Positions 21,124 through 29,253 of a stretch of 64,000 nucleotides of DNA are shown here, in pieces. Source of the DNA: Amycolatopsis sp. CA-126428 (lineage in GTDB: Bacteria; Actinomycetota; Actinomycetes; Mycobacteriales; Pseudonocardiaceae). A program made the translations under genes and the position numbers. Every line of letters starts with the position of its first letter. Position 1 is the stretch's first letter. The stretch spans positions 434,001-498,000 of the forward strand of contig NZ_PPHF01000030.1 in the NCBI RefSeq assembly GCF_002904335.1, given 5' to 3'. The notes under the pieces are model-generated. The model did no database searches. It was not told the DNA's origin and saw only the letters and a list, made by a program, of their open reading frames with translations.

Positions 21124-21681
21124 ATGGGACGCGGATGGCGCGGAGGCCGGGGCTGGCAGCAGGGCGAGGTCCCGCCGGCAGAGGACGCGGCGGCCTGGTT
21201 CGGCGGCCGCCTGCCCGACGGCTGGTTCACGGGCGCACCGGAGGTCACGGTCGACCGCGAAGAGATCATCGTGGTCGGCGAGCTCCCGCCGCTGACGGAG
21301 GAGCACGCGGACGACGCCGCCCGCGCGGCGGCCGAAGAGGGCCGGATCAGCAGGTACCGCGAGGAGACGCGCGACGAGCGCATCGAGATCGCCCGCCAGG
21401 CGGAGCACCGCTACCAGCGCAAGGTGGCGTGGGGTGCCCGGCTGGGCGGCACGACGGCCCTGTTCACGACGCATTCGGCACCGGTGATGACGCGCTTGCG
21501 CCAGCCGGAGCGGTTGGTGCTGGACACGCTGGTGGACGCGGGCGTGGCGCGGTCGCGTTCGGACGCACTGGCCTGGGCGGTGCGCTTGGTCGGCCAGCAC
21601 GCGGACAGCTGGCTGGGCGAGTTGCGGGAAGCGATGACCAAGGTCGACGACCTGCGCTCGAAGGGGCCCGACCTGGGCTGA
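21124..21681 (+). CDS. Conserved actinobacterial protein, possible DNA-binding C-terminus
   Basis: 185 residues. Gly/Arg/Trp-rich start (GRGWRGGRGWQQGE), then DGWFTGAPEVTVDREEIIVVGELPP, a charged helix, and a C-terminal part RLVLDTLVDAGVARSRSDALAWAVRLVGQH that resembles ribbon-helix-helix regulators (strand, then a helix with RSRSDAL). The ribosome site CGGAGG precedes the ATG. I do not recognise a named family. If it binds DNA, the ATGTAATC direct repeat just upstream is the obvious candidate site. Confidence 0.75.
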   Translation: MGRGWRGGRGWQQGEVPPAEDAAAWFGGRLPDGWFTGAPEVTVDREEIIVVGELPPLTEEHADDAARAAAEEGRISRYREETRDERIEIARQAEHRYQRKVAWGARLGGTTALFTTHSAPVMTRLRQPERLVLDTLVDAGVARSRSDALAWAVRLVGQHADSWLGELREAMTKVDDLRSKGPDLG

Positions 21682-21740
21682 CTGGCGGGGTGCCGCCTCG
21701 GCGGTACCCCGGGGTTCGGGCGGTGGTTGAGCCGCGGTCC

Positions 21741-21794
21741 CCGGATCCGGGCTGGGCCGTGGGGTGGCCGCCACCCCACGGCGCCCGGATCCGG
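21741..21794. terminator. Very long GC hairpin between convergent genes
   Basis: Outer arms CCGGATCCGGGC / GCCCGGATCCGG and inner arms GCCGTGGGGTGG / CCACCCCACGGC enclose a CCG loop with a single 3-nt bulge, 24 bp in all. It sits midway between the stops at 21681 and 21850 and is a likely two-way terminator. Confidence 0.6.
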
Positions 21795-21849
21795 CCCGAG
21801 CCGCGCGGTGCTGCCCCCTCGGCGGCACCCCGCGGCCCGGGCCACCCCC

Positions 21850-22272
21850 TCAGTCCGCGATCAGCACCGGTTTCCGGAACCCGGCGCCCAGCTCCCGCTG
21901 CCGCCGCACGAACCAGGCCCCGGGCGCGATCCCCGTAGCCCCGTGCTCCGGGTGGATCAACCACGCCGGCGCCGTGTTCTCGAACGCCGCGATCGCGAGC
22001 CGCTCGGGGTCGCTGAGCCACGTTGTCATCCGGCACGTTCCGCGGTCCGCGACCAGCGTGTGCGGGTTGTTGCCCGCTTCGCCGCGCACGAGCTCGCGCC
22101 CTTCCGCGGGCAGCTCCCACCAGTCCCGGGGCACCCACCCCAGCAACCCCAGCGGCAGCACGATCAGGTCACCCTGGGCCTGGAGCCCGTCGATCACCGG
22201 AACGGTGACCTGGCGGTCCAGGTGGTCGAGGACGTCGAGTCCGGTCCGGTCGAGCAGTTCGGCAAGAAACAT
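21850..22272 (-). CDS. Hypothetical protein in operon with the DUF6745 gene
   Basis: 140 residues, no signal or membrane segment. Trp-rich patches (LGWVPRDWWELP) and NPHTLVADRGTCRMTTWLSDPERLAIAAFENTAPAWLIHP. The ATG at 22272 has GAGGTG 7 nt upstream and lies 17 nt after the DUF6745 stop, so the two are co-transcribed. I do not recognise the family. Function unknown. Confidence 0.75.
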   Translation of the reverse strand: MFLAELLDRTGLDVLDHLDRQVTVPVIDGLQAQGDLIVLPLGLLGWVPRDWWELPAEGRELVRGEAGNNPHTLVADRGTCRMTTWLSDPERLAIAAFENTAPAWLIHPEHGATGIAPGAWFVRRQRELGAGFRKPVLIAD

Positions 22273-22289
22273 GCGATCACCTCAGGAAG

Positions 22290-23237
22290 TCAGGTCCGGC
22301 GCTGCAGGCGCGCGTACTGGGCTCCGGTGAGCCCGTACGACCAGCCGGCCGCGTCGAGGGGATGGTCGAATTCGGCGGGCACGCGCAGCCCGTAGCGACG
22401 GCGGGTGCCGTCGCGCTCCACCGAGCCGTTCACCGCCATGAGCAGCCGCGAAGGCGCGTGCCACTTCTGCGGCGGCAGGTCGTAGAGCCGCAGTTCACAA
22501 CCCGGGTTGCCGGGATCGGGCGCCCGGCTCAGGATCCGCAGCCCGGCCTGCTCGATGTAGGCCGCCCAGCCGAGGTGCTCGACCGCGCAGCGGCGCACCT
22601 CGACGTTGAACTCGCGGTTGATCCGCTCCGCGGTGGGGTCTTCGATCACCCAGGACGGCACCCGCGTGCCGTGCCAGGCGTGCACGCCCCAGCCGTCGGG
22701 GTAGACCACCGCGGGCCCGGTCGCGCTGTGGAGCCGGCCCTCGTCGTCAAGACGGAGAACCAACGGCCGTTCCGCGATCACGCAGACGCCGTCACGCGGC
22801 CACCACCAGCCGCAGGAGCGCACCAGGGTCGCCCACAGCTCCAGCTCCGGGTCACCCGAGCCGGGTGTCACCCAATAGGTGTCCTGCTGTCCGTACCAGT
22901 GCAGGCCCAGCGAACGCGGAATGGCGGCCCGGATCAGGCCGGCCGGCTCCTTGACGAGCTGCCGCGCCTCCGGTGAGACGTCGCCCCAGCGTCGTCGCAG
23001 CGCGGACACCCGCGTCGCCAACCGGGCTTCCACCGGCTCGACCGACACGGACGGCGGCACGGCGGCGTTCGGGGAAAGCGCCCAGACGAACGACGGCGGC
23101 GGCTCGCCGAGCAGCGCGTAGAGCCGGGTGATGGCGTCTTCGGCCGCGGGACGATCCGCGGAATACGTGCTGAAGGCGTGGCTCAACCACGCGGAAATAT
23201 CGGGAAGCGGGCGGCTCGGCGGCCGCGAGGCGCTCAA
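22290..23237 (-). CDS. DUF6745 domain protein
   Basis: 315 residues. The central segment RLDDEGRLHSATGPAVVYPDGWGVHAWHG followed by PSWVIEDPTAERINREFNVEVRR is typical of DUF6745, a domain often found with leucine-rich or other repeats. The N-terminal third is helical (RLYALLGEPPPSFVWALSP). Only a TTG at 23237 opens the frame and no ribosome site is obvious, so the start is uncertain. The gene is divergent from the GH28 gene. Function unknown. Confidence 0.75.
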   Translation of the reverse strand: MSASRPPSRPLPDISAWLSHAFSTYSADRPAAEDAITRLYALLGEPPPSFVWALSPNAAVPPSVSVEPVEARLATRVSALRRRWGDVSPEARQLVKEPAGLIRAAIPRSLGLHWYGQQDTYWVTPGSGDPELELWATLVRSCGWWWPRDGVCVIAERPLVLRLDDEGRLHSATGPAVVYPDGWGVHAWHGTRVPSWVIEDPTAERINREFNVEVRRCAVEHLGWAAYIEQAGLRILSRAPDPGNPGCELRLYDLPPQKWHAPSRLLMAVNGSVERDGTRRRYGLRVPAEFDHPLDAAGWSYGLTGAQYARLQRRT

Positions 23238-23409
23238 CGAGCGAGGGCGCGCACGCCCTTTCGAATCGACATGCGGCGATCATGACAGCCGTTTCGCCGA
23301 TCGCGCAAGCCTGGACCTGGAGCCACTTTCGCGCCTAGAGTTCGTCGTGCCCGCGGTCCGTGCCGCGGTTCCGCCGTCGCACCAGGTCTTTCTCGTGAAG
23401 GACGTGTCC

Positions 23410-24795
23410 ATGGACGGCAGGTTCACCCGGCGGCAGCTGATCAAGGGCGGGCTCGCGGTGGCGGCGGTGCCGCTGCTCCCGGCCTTGCCCATCTCACCGG
23501 CCTCGGCGGCGCCCCGCATCGACGTTCCCGTGCTCCCGTGGCCGGCGGCGAACGACATCGTCGCGAACACGACGATTCCCACTTTCCCGGACCGCAGTTT
23601 CCCGATCACCGGTTACGGCGCGAAGAACGACGGCAAGACCGACAACACCGCGGCGATCGCGAAGGCGATCGAGGCGTGCGCCGCGGCCGGTGGCGGGCAC
23701 GTGATCGTGCCGGGCGGCGGCAGTTTCCTGACCGGCGCCATCCGGCTCAAGAGCAACGTCGACCTGCACCTGGAATCCGGCTCGGTGCTCAAGTTCAGCG
23801 GCGACGCGGCGAAGTTCCCGAACGTCCTGACGCGCTACGAAGGCATCGAGTGCGTCAACCACTCGCCGATGATCTACGCCTACCAGGAGAAGAACATCGG
23901 CCTCACCGGCAGCGGCACCCTCGACGCGGCGGCCACGTCGTCGTGGAACAAGGGCAGCGATCGGGCGTACCTGGAATCCTTGGTGGCCAAGGGAACCGCG
24001 CCGGAGAAGCGGGTGGTGCCGGGCTCGGGGCACACCATGCGGTCGGCGTTCGTCGAGCCGTACGCCTGCGAGAACGTGCTGATCCAGGGCGTCACGCTGA
24101 AGAACTCCATGTTCTGGCAGCTGCACCCGACGCTGTGCCGCAACGTCACGGTCGACGGCGTCAGCACCGACCCCAGCACCGCGCACAGCAACACCGACGG
24201 CTGCGACCCGGAGTCGTGCGACCACGTCGTCATCGCCAACTGCACCCTCGGCGCGCACGACGACAACATCGCCATCAAGGCCGGCCGCGACGCCGACGGG
24301 CGGCGGGTGAACGTCCCGTGCCAGAACCTCGTCGTGGTGAACTGCGTGATGAACGGCAACTGGGGCGCGATCACCTGCGGCAGCGAGCAGACCGGCGGGA
24401 TCCGCAACGTCTACGCGTACAAGCTCACCGTGAAGGGTGACACGAAGTTCGCGCTGTACGTGAAGTCCAACACGCTGCGTGGCGGGTTCTCCGAGAACAT
24501 CAACCTCGACAGCGTTTCCGGCACCTTCGCGCGGAACTTCGTGTACGTGACGTCCACGTACAACAGCCAGACCGGCAGCTTCGTCCCGTCGTTCGGGCCG
24601 TTCACGATCAGCAACTGCTCGAGCACGAAGATCGCCGGCAAGGCGTTCGACGTCAGCGGGCTTTCGAACGCCCACGTGCACGGGTTCGCCGTGGCGAACT
24701 CCACGTTTAAGGGCGTGGCCGACACGTCGAACACGCTGAAGTACGTGGACAACGCCCGCTTCACGAATGTGACGGTCAACGGCAAGCCGATCTGA
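23410..24795 (+). CDS. Glycoside hydrolase family 28 (polygalacturonase-like), Tat-exported
   Basis: 461 residues. Residues 4-12 (FTRRQLIKG) plus a hydrophobic stretch ending SPASAA form a twin-arginine signal. The mature part is a right-handed beta-helix opening with ITGYGAKNDGKTDNTAAIAKAI. The GH28 catalytic elements appear as NTDGCDPESCDH and HDDNIAIKAG; the third, usually GHG, is GNWGAITCGS, and the RIK equivalent is YVKSN, so specificity may differ from classic pectinases. The ATG at 23410 has AAGGA 7 nt upstream. Likely acts on plant-wall uronic or rhamnose polymers outside the cell. Confidence 0.85.
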   Translation: MDGRFTRRQLIKGGLAVAAVPLLPALPISPASAAPRIDVPVLPWPAANDIVANTTIPTFPDRSFPITGYGAKNDGKTDNTAAIAKAIEACAAAGGGHVIVPGGGSFLTGAIRLKSNVDLHLESGSVLKFSGDAAKFPNVLTRYEGIECVNHSPMIYAYQEKNIGLTGSGTLDAAATSSWNKGSDRAYLESLVAKGTAPEKRVVPGSGHTMRSAFVEPYACENVLIQGVTLKNSMFWQLHPTLCRNVTVDGVSTDPSTAHSNTDGCDPESCDHVVIANCTLGAHDDNIAIKAGRDADGRRVNVPCQNLVVVNCVMNGNWGAITCGSEQTGGIRNVYAYKLTVKGDTKFALYVKSNTLRGGFSENINLDSVSGTFARNFVYVTSTYNSQTGSFVPSFGPFTISNCSSTKIAGKAFDVSGLSNAHVHGFAVANSTFKGVADTSNTLKYVDNARFTNVTVNGKPI

Positions 24796-24817
24796 ACCTG
24801 CGGGATCGGCGGCGCTG

Positions 24818-24853
24818 CGGCAGGCTTACTACCAACGAGTAGGAAGCCTGCCG
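24818..24853. promoter_or_regulatory. Inverted repeat, candidate TetR-type operator before the acyl-CoA oxidase gene
   Basis: CGGCAGGCTT and AAGCCTGCCG flank TACTACCAACGAGTA, itself a partial palindrome (TACT...AGTA). It lies 22 nt before the GTG at 24876 and just after the GH28 stop, so it could act as a repressor site, a terminator for the upstream gene, or both. TACT/AGTA half-sites resemble TetR-family operators of actinobacterial fatty acid genes (inference). Confidence 0.5.
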
Positions 24854-24875
24854 TTCGTCCTTTCCGGAGGTAGCC

Positions 24876-26765
24876 GTGGACGTCCCCGAAGTGCCCTCGA
24901 AGGTGGACCCGGACGCACTGACCGCCGTCCTGGACGGTCGCTGGGCCGAGCTGCGCCGCGGGGTGCGGGCGCAGATGGCCGGTGCGGAGTTCCGGGACCC
25001 GGTGGACCTCGGCATCGAGGCGCACCGCGCCCAGGTGCTCGACCAGCTGCGCGCGCTCGCCGAGACCGACCGGCCCGGCCTGGGCTTCGACCCGGCGTAC
25101 GGCGGCGGTGGCGACGTCGGCGGCTCGGTGACGTCGTTCGAGATGCTCGGCTACGGCGACCTGTCGCTGATGGTGAAGGCCGGCGTCCAGTGGGGCCTGT
25201 TCGGCGGCGCCGTCCAGCTGCTCGGCACCGAGCGGCACCACGAGCGGTACCTGCGCGGGATCATGGACCTCGACGTGCTGGGCTGCTTCGCGATGACCGA
25301 GCACGGGCACGGTTCCGACGTCCAGCACCTGCGCACCACGGCGACCTTCGCCGACGGCGGGTTCGTCCTCGACACGCCGGATGCGATGGCCCGCAAGGAA
25401 TACATCGGCAACGCGGCCCGCGACGGCCGGCTGGCGGTGGTCTTCGCGCAGCTGGTGACCGGCGGCGAATCGCGCGGCGTGCACGCGTTCCTCGTGCCGA
25501 TCCGCGACGACGACGGCAAGCCGGTGCCCGGAGTGTCCATCGAGGACTGCGGGCCGAAGGCGGGCCTGAACGGCGTCGACAATGGACGGTTGGCGTTCGA
25601 CGGCGTCCGGGTGCCACGCGAAGCCCTGCTGAACCGCTTCGGTGACGTCGCCGAAGACGGGACGTACTCGAGCCCGATCGAGAGCGACAGCCGCCGCTTC
25701 TTCACGATGCTGGGCACGCTGATCCGCGGCCGGGTGAGCGTCGCCGGCAGCGCGGGCAGCGCCACGAAACGCGCGCTGACGCTGGCGATCCGCTACGGCG
25801 AGTTCCGCCGCCAGTTCGCGAAGCCGGACGGCGACGAGGTCGTCGTCCTGGACTACCTGGCCCACCAGCGGAAGCTCCTGCCGGCGCTGGCGAAGACCTA
25901 CGCGCTGCACTTCGCGCAGGAAGAGCTGGTCTCGAAGCTGCACGACATCGATGCGTCGGCGGCCGAAGAGGACCAGCGCGAGCTGGAGTCGCGCGCCGCC
26001 GGGCTGAAGGCGCTCGGGACGTGGCACGCGACGTCGGCGATCCAGACCGCGCGCGAGGCGTGCGGCGGCGCGGGCTACCTGGCGGAGAACGTGCTGCCCG
26101 GGCTGAAGGCCGACACCGACGTCTTCACGACGTTCGAAGGCGACAACACGGTGCTGCTGCAGCTGGTCGCGAAAGGCCTGCTGACCAGCTACAAGCAGGA
26201 CTTCGAGGACCTTTCGCCGCTGGCGACGGCCCGGTTCTTCACCGACCAGGTGGTCAACACGCTCTTGGAGCGGACGTCGGTGCGCAAGGCGCTCGAGTCA
26301 CTCACCGAGGGGTCCGACGCGGAGGTGTTCTTCCGCCGAGAGTGGCAGCTGCGGCTGTTCGAGGACCGCGAGGACCACGTCGTCGAAGGGGTGGCGAAGC
26401 GCCTGCGCAAGGCGGCGGCCGACCCGTTCGGCGTGTTCAACTCGGCGCAGGACCACGTGCTGCGCGCGGGCCGCGTCCACGTCGAGCGCCTGGTGCTGGA
26501 GGCGTTCACGGCGGCCATCGAGCGCTGCGACGATCCGGACGCCCGCACGCTGCTCGAGCGCGTCTGCGACCTGTACGCGCTGTCGGCGATCGAAGAGGAC
26601 CTGGCGTGGTTCCTGGGCCACGGCCGCCTGACGGCGTCGCGCGCGAAGGCCGTCACGTCGGCGGTGAACCGGCTGTGCTCGGAGCTGCGCCCGCACGCGC
26701 GCACGCTGGTGGACGCGTTCGCGATCCCGGAGCAGTTCCTCGCGGCGCCGATGCTGGTGTCCTGA
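24876..26765 (+). CDS. Acyl-CoA dehydrogenase/oxidase family protein
   Basis: 629 residues, longer than the typical 380-residue acyl-CoA dehydrogenase and matching the acyl-CoA oxidase type. FAMTEHGHGSDVQHLRTTATF is the flavin-binding loop, GLNGVDNGRLAFDGVRVPREALLNRF the mid-domain, REACGGAGYLAENVLPGLKADTD and TFEGDNTVLLQLVAKGLL the oxidase-like C-terminal hallmark. An extra helical domain follows. FAD-dependent alpha,beta-dehydrogenation of an acyl-CoA is expected; whether O2 or an electron-transfer flavoprotein is the acceptor cannot be told. GTG start with GGAGG 5 nt upstream. An operator-like inverted repeat precedes it. Confidence 0.88.
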   Translation: MDVPEVPSKVDPDALTAVLDGRWAELRRGVRAQMAGAEFRDPVDLGIEAHRAQVLDQLRALAETDRPGLGFDPAYGGGGDVGGSVTSFEMLGYGDLSLMVKAGVQWGLFGGAVQLLGTERHHERYLRGIMDLDVLGCFAMTEHGHGSDVQHLRTTATFADGGFVLDTPDAMARKEYIGNAARDGRLAVVFAQLVTGGESRGVHAFLVPIRDDDGKPVPGVSIEDCGPKAGLNGVDNGRLAFDGVRVPREALLNRFGDVAEDGTYSSPIESDSRRFFTMLGTLIRGRVSVAGSAGSATKRALTLAIRYGEFRRQFAKPDGDEVVVLDYLAHQRKLLPALAKTYALHFAQEELVSKLHDIDASAAEEDQRELESRAAGLKALGTWHATSAIQTAREACGGAGYLAENVLPGLKADTDVFTTFEGDNTVLLQLVAKGLLTSYKQDFEDLSPLATARFFTDQVVNTLLERTSVRKALESLTEGSDAEVFFRREWQLRLFEDREDHVVEGVAKRLRKAAADPFGVFNSAQDHVLRAGRVHVERLVLEAFTAAIERCDDPDARTLLERVCDLYALSAIEEDLAWFLGHGRLTASRAKAVTSAVNRLCSELRPHARTLVDAFAIPEQFLAAPMLVS

Positions 26766-26841
26766 TCGGCGGTTTTGTACGTTTTCCCTGGTAGGGCGGG
26801 GGAGAGCGGCTCGGGCGGGCGAAACGCCCGGAGTGATCGCC

Positions 26842-27048
26842 ATGGCCAAGGTGGGTTCGCTGCGGAAGGTGCTCGGCCGGCACTTCGCGCTCGCCGCCGC
26901 GACCGCGGTGCTGAGCGGCGGCACGATGTTCTCGATCACCGCCCAGCGCGGCCACAGCGGTGTGACCCAGACGGGTGGCCGGTATCGGGGACCAGCCACC
27001 CGTCCGGGAGCCTTCAGGAGCGTCGGTGCTTCGGGTCGTCGTCGGTGA
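26842..27048 (+). CDS. Possible small membrane/secreted peptide gene, 3' end doubtful
   Basis: 68 residues from ATG 26842, with GGAG 8 nt upstream. The first 44 codons end almost only in G or C, as in real genes here, and encode a basic start (MAKVGSLRKVLGRHF) and a short hydrophobic segment (ALAAATAVLSGG). From about 26970 the codon pattern breaks down and the frame runs through a hairpin and past the stop of the convergent gene. It may be a real short gene whose end was lost, or chance. Confidence 0.35.
   Translation: MAKVGSLRKVLGRHFALAAATAVLSGGTMFSITAQRGHSGVTQTGGRYRGPATRPGAFRSVGASGRRR
26971..27003 (-). terminator. Hairpin after the PRC-barrel gene
   Basis: ACGGGTGGC and GCCACCCGT pair perfectly over 9 bp around a 15-nt loop, 10 nt downstream of the minus-strand stop at 27014. 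No T-run follows. Confidence 0.5.
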
Positions 27049-27802
27049 CGTCGAACTGCTCCTTGCGGACCTTGCCGGACACGGTCTGCTCGTCGGTGAC
27101 CGTCTCCTTCCGCAGCCGCGCTCGTTCGACCGGCACGGTCTCCTTGCGCACCACGGGTTTCTCGGCGTGCAGGACGACGTCCTGCTCGGCCTCGCCGATC
27201 TCCGCCGCCGTGCCGTCGCCGCGCGTGATCGGCTCGCGTTCGATGCGCACCTCTTCGTGCCGCACCGGCACGGTGACCTGCTGCTCTTCGGTGACGACGT
27301 ACTTGCGCAGCCGCACGTGCCCGGTCTCGACCTGCTCGGTCCCGACGTTCAGCCGTTCCTCGGAGCGCGTCATGGCGGCGCGGTCGTCGCGCTTCCCGCG
27401 CTCGCCCATGGCGGCCGGGCTGCGGTCGGTCCGCCCGTCCGCCCGGCGGTCCGACCGCCCGTCCGTGCGCCCGTCCGCCGAGGTGCGCGGCACCGGCAGG
27501 CCGTAGTGCTGGTAGAGCTGCGTGCTCTCTTCGGGCGAAAGGTGCCCGTCAGCGTCGATGCGGGGCGCCTCGGAGACGCTGTCCTTGTCGACCTGGACGT
27601 GGATGCCGTCCTTGTCCGTGCGGGCGCCGGAGAGCGGGACGAAGCTTTCCTTGGTGCCGAAGAGGCCGGTCTTGACGGTGATCCACTCGGGCTGGTGCGT
27701 CGCGTCGGCGAGGTACACGTTGCCGACCTTCCCGATCTTGTTGCCTTCGGGGTCGACCACGGCGCTGTCGATGAGTTCTTGGGGCTGCATGGTCCTGGCC
27801 AT
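27014..27802 (-). CDS. PRC-barrel and DUF2382 (YsnF/AvaK-type) stress protein
   Basis: 262 residues. Residues 1-95 form a PRC-barrel (MQPQELIDSAVVDPEGNKIGKVGNVYL ... WITVKTGLFGTKESFVPL). A Asp/Arg/Gly/Thr repeat linker (DGRTDGRSDRRADGRTDRS) joins it to DUF2382 from about residue 145 (LNVGTEQVETGHVRLRKYVVTEEQQVTVPV ... EKPVVRKETVPVERARLRKETV). Such proteins are usually general-stress proteins. The ATG at 27802 has GGAAGGAG 12 nt upstream, a little far. Function unknown beyond the stress association. Confidence 0.85.
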   Translation of the reverse strand: MARTMQPQELIDSAVVDPEGNKIGKVGNVYLADATHQPEWITVKTGLFGTKESFVPLSGARTDKDGIHVQVDKDSVSEAPRIDADGHLSPEESTQLYQHYGLPVPRTSADGRTDGRSDRRADGRTDRSPAAMGERGKRDDRAAMTRSEERLNVGTEQVETGHVRLRKYVVTEEQQVTVPVRHEEVRIEREPITRGDGTAAEIGEAEQDVVLHAEKPVVRKETVPVERARLRKETVTDEQTVSGKVRKEQFDVTDDDPKHRRS

Positions 27803-28024
27803 CGCGGTCGTGCTCCTTCCACGTTGAGTCCTTGTCTGCGATCCACGGTCGGCCGCACCGGTGCGCACGGCAACCGTCGTGGTGGTCCCGTGGGTGACCC
27901 CTGATCGTGATCGTTTGAAGCGTCTCCAGCGGGCCAGGAGGGGTGGGTCCCGCAGGTCGGGCGCGGTGCCGCCGGCGTGACCGGCCGCCCTGGCGCGGAC
28001 GCGAAGGTGTGGACCTGGATTTCG

Positions 28025-28058
28025 CGTGACCGGCGTCACGCGCGGCGTTGTCACAACG
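28025..28058. promoter_or_regulatory. Two adjacent palindromes upstream of the AhpD-like gene
   Basis: CGTGACCGGCGTCACG (28025-28040) and CGTTGTCACAACG (28046-28058) lie about 55-85 nt before the ATG at 28111. They are plausible operator sites. The rest of the 300-nt stretch 27803-28110 shows no gene. Confidence 0.4.
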
Positions 28059-28110
28059 ATGGCGTCCGGGTCGTCAGAGGGGTGAAGCAGACGAGGAAAG
28101 GGGAACGGCC

Positions 28111-28584
28111 ATGGAAGCGCGGCTCAACATGTTCGAGAACGAGGTCACCGGCAAGTTCGTCAAGCGCCTGATCGCGGCGTCGCGCCCGGTCGAAGAGTCG
28201 TCGCTGCCGAAGGCGACGCAGGAGCTGGTGAAGATCCGCGCGAGCCAGATCAACGGCTGCGGGATGTGCCTCGACATGCACACGAAGGACGCGGCGGCGG
28301 GCGGCGAGACGGCTGTCCGCCTGGCGATGGTGGCGGCGTGGCGCGAAGCGGTGGTGTTCACCGAGGCGGAGCGCGCGGCGCTGGCGCTGACGGAGGAGGG
28401 CACCCGCCTGGCGGACACGCACACCGGCGTCAGCGACGAGACGTGGGCGGCGGTGCGGAAGCACTTCGACGAGGAGCAGATCGGGGCCCTGATCGCGCTG
28501 GTGGCGACGATCAACGCGTGGAACCGGCTCAACGTGATCGTCCGCAACCCGGCGGGCGAGTACCAGCCGGGGATGTTCGGCTGA
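28111..28584 (+). CDS. Carboxymuconolactone decarboxylase / AhpD-like protein
   Basis: 157 residues. INGCGMCLDMH gives the redox CxxC (C50, C53) plus His57 of the AhpD-type peroxidase family, followed by the helical core (RLAMVAAWREAVVFTEAERAALALTEE ... QIGALIALVATINAWNRLNV). The ribosome site AAAGGGG precedes the ATG. Likely a thiol peroxidase or disulfide reductase in oxidative-stress defence (family inference). It is divergent from the PRC-barrel stress protein, with two palindromes in the shared upstream region. Confidence 0.88.
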   Translation: MEARLNMFENEVTGKFVKRLIAASRPVEESSLPKATQELVKIRASQINGCGMCLDMHTKDAAAGGETAVRLAMVAAWREAVVFTEAERAALALTEEGTRLADTHTGVSDETWAAVRKHFDEEQIGALIALVATINAWNRLNVIVRNPAGEYQPGMFG

Positions 28585-28779
28585 GGGAGCGTTCACCTGC
28601 CGTGGGGCGCGGGACCAGCTTCAATGGTGACAACCTCACGGCGGTGTAACCCCTCAACGTGGCACAGTGGACCGAATCCCGCCTGGCGCAAGCCGGTTGA
28701 TCGCCGGGACGGGTGAGGTTGTCCAAACCATCGGGTGATGTCGATAAAGGACGACCGGATATCGCCCGATGATTTTATC

Positions 28780-29133
28780 ATGATGAAAAAGACGCTCTTC
28801 GCAGCCGCAGTCATCGGTGGCGCCATGCTCGCTGTTGCCGCGCCGGCATCCGCCGGTGAGGGCGGCGGGCACCACCCGGGCGGCGGCATCAGCATCGGCG
28901 ACAACCTCTGCGCGGCACCGTGGCAGTGGAACGGTCCCCTCGAGCTGTTGCACGCGGGCCACGCCCCGTCGTACGCGGCCTGCAACAACAACTCCACCGG
29001 CGGCGGTCACGGTGGCATCAGCATCCTCGACAACGCGTGCCTGCTGCCCTGGCAGTGGAACGGCCCGCTCGAGCTGCTGACGGTCGACCACAACCCGTCC
29101 TACGTCGCCTGCAACGGCAACTCGGCCGGCTGA
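28780..29133 (+). CDS. Secreted mini-protein built of two 36-residue Cys/Trp repeats
   Basis: 117 residues. The signal peptide (MMKKTLFAAAVIGGAMLAVAAPASA) is cleaved after about residue 25. The mature chain is two near-identical repeats joined by Gly/His-rich segments: ISIGDNLCAAPWQWNGPLEL (37 on) and ISILDNACLLPWQWNGPLEL (80 on), each continuing with H-x-PSYxACNxNS. Each repeat has two Cys (44/68 and 87/111), probably a disulfide loop. It recalls chaplins in size and layout but lacks their motif. I do not recognise a named family. No clear ribosome site; the leader is AT-rich. A strong terminator follows. Confidence 0.8.
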   Translation: MMKKTLFAAAVIGGAMLAVAAPASAGEGGGHHPGGGISIGDNLCAAPWQWNGPLELLHAGHAPSYAACNNNSTGGGHGGISILDNACLLPWQWNGPLELLTVDHNPSYVACNGNSAG

Positions 29134-29199
29134 TCGAAAGGAAGAGCCGCCGGCTGGTTGATTGAGTGTGCACCAACCATCCACGGCTCATCTAATAAG

Positions 29200-29245
29200 A
29201 AAAGCGCGGCCATTCACTCGATGACGAGTGAGTGGCCGCGCTTTT
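29200..29245. terminator. Bidirectional intrinsic terminator
   Basis: AAAA, then GCGCGGCCATTCACTCG pairing with CGAGTGAGTGGCCGCGC (17 bp, one G-U) around ATGA, then TTTT. It works on either strand and separates the convergent mini-protein and trhA genes. Confidence 0.92.
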
Positions 29246-29253
29246 GTGAGAAC

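Noticed and set aside
22852-23283. 143-codon frame starting at an ATG upstream of the DUF6745 gene
   Set aside because: It lies in another frame of the DUF6745 gene with an Arg/Ala-rich shadow composition.
28016-28050. SigR-type promoter (GGAAT-N18-GTT) for the AhpD-like gene
   Set aside because: GGATT and GTT are present but 25 nt apart, too far for the SigR consensus.
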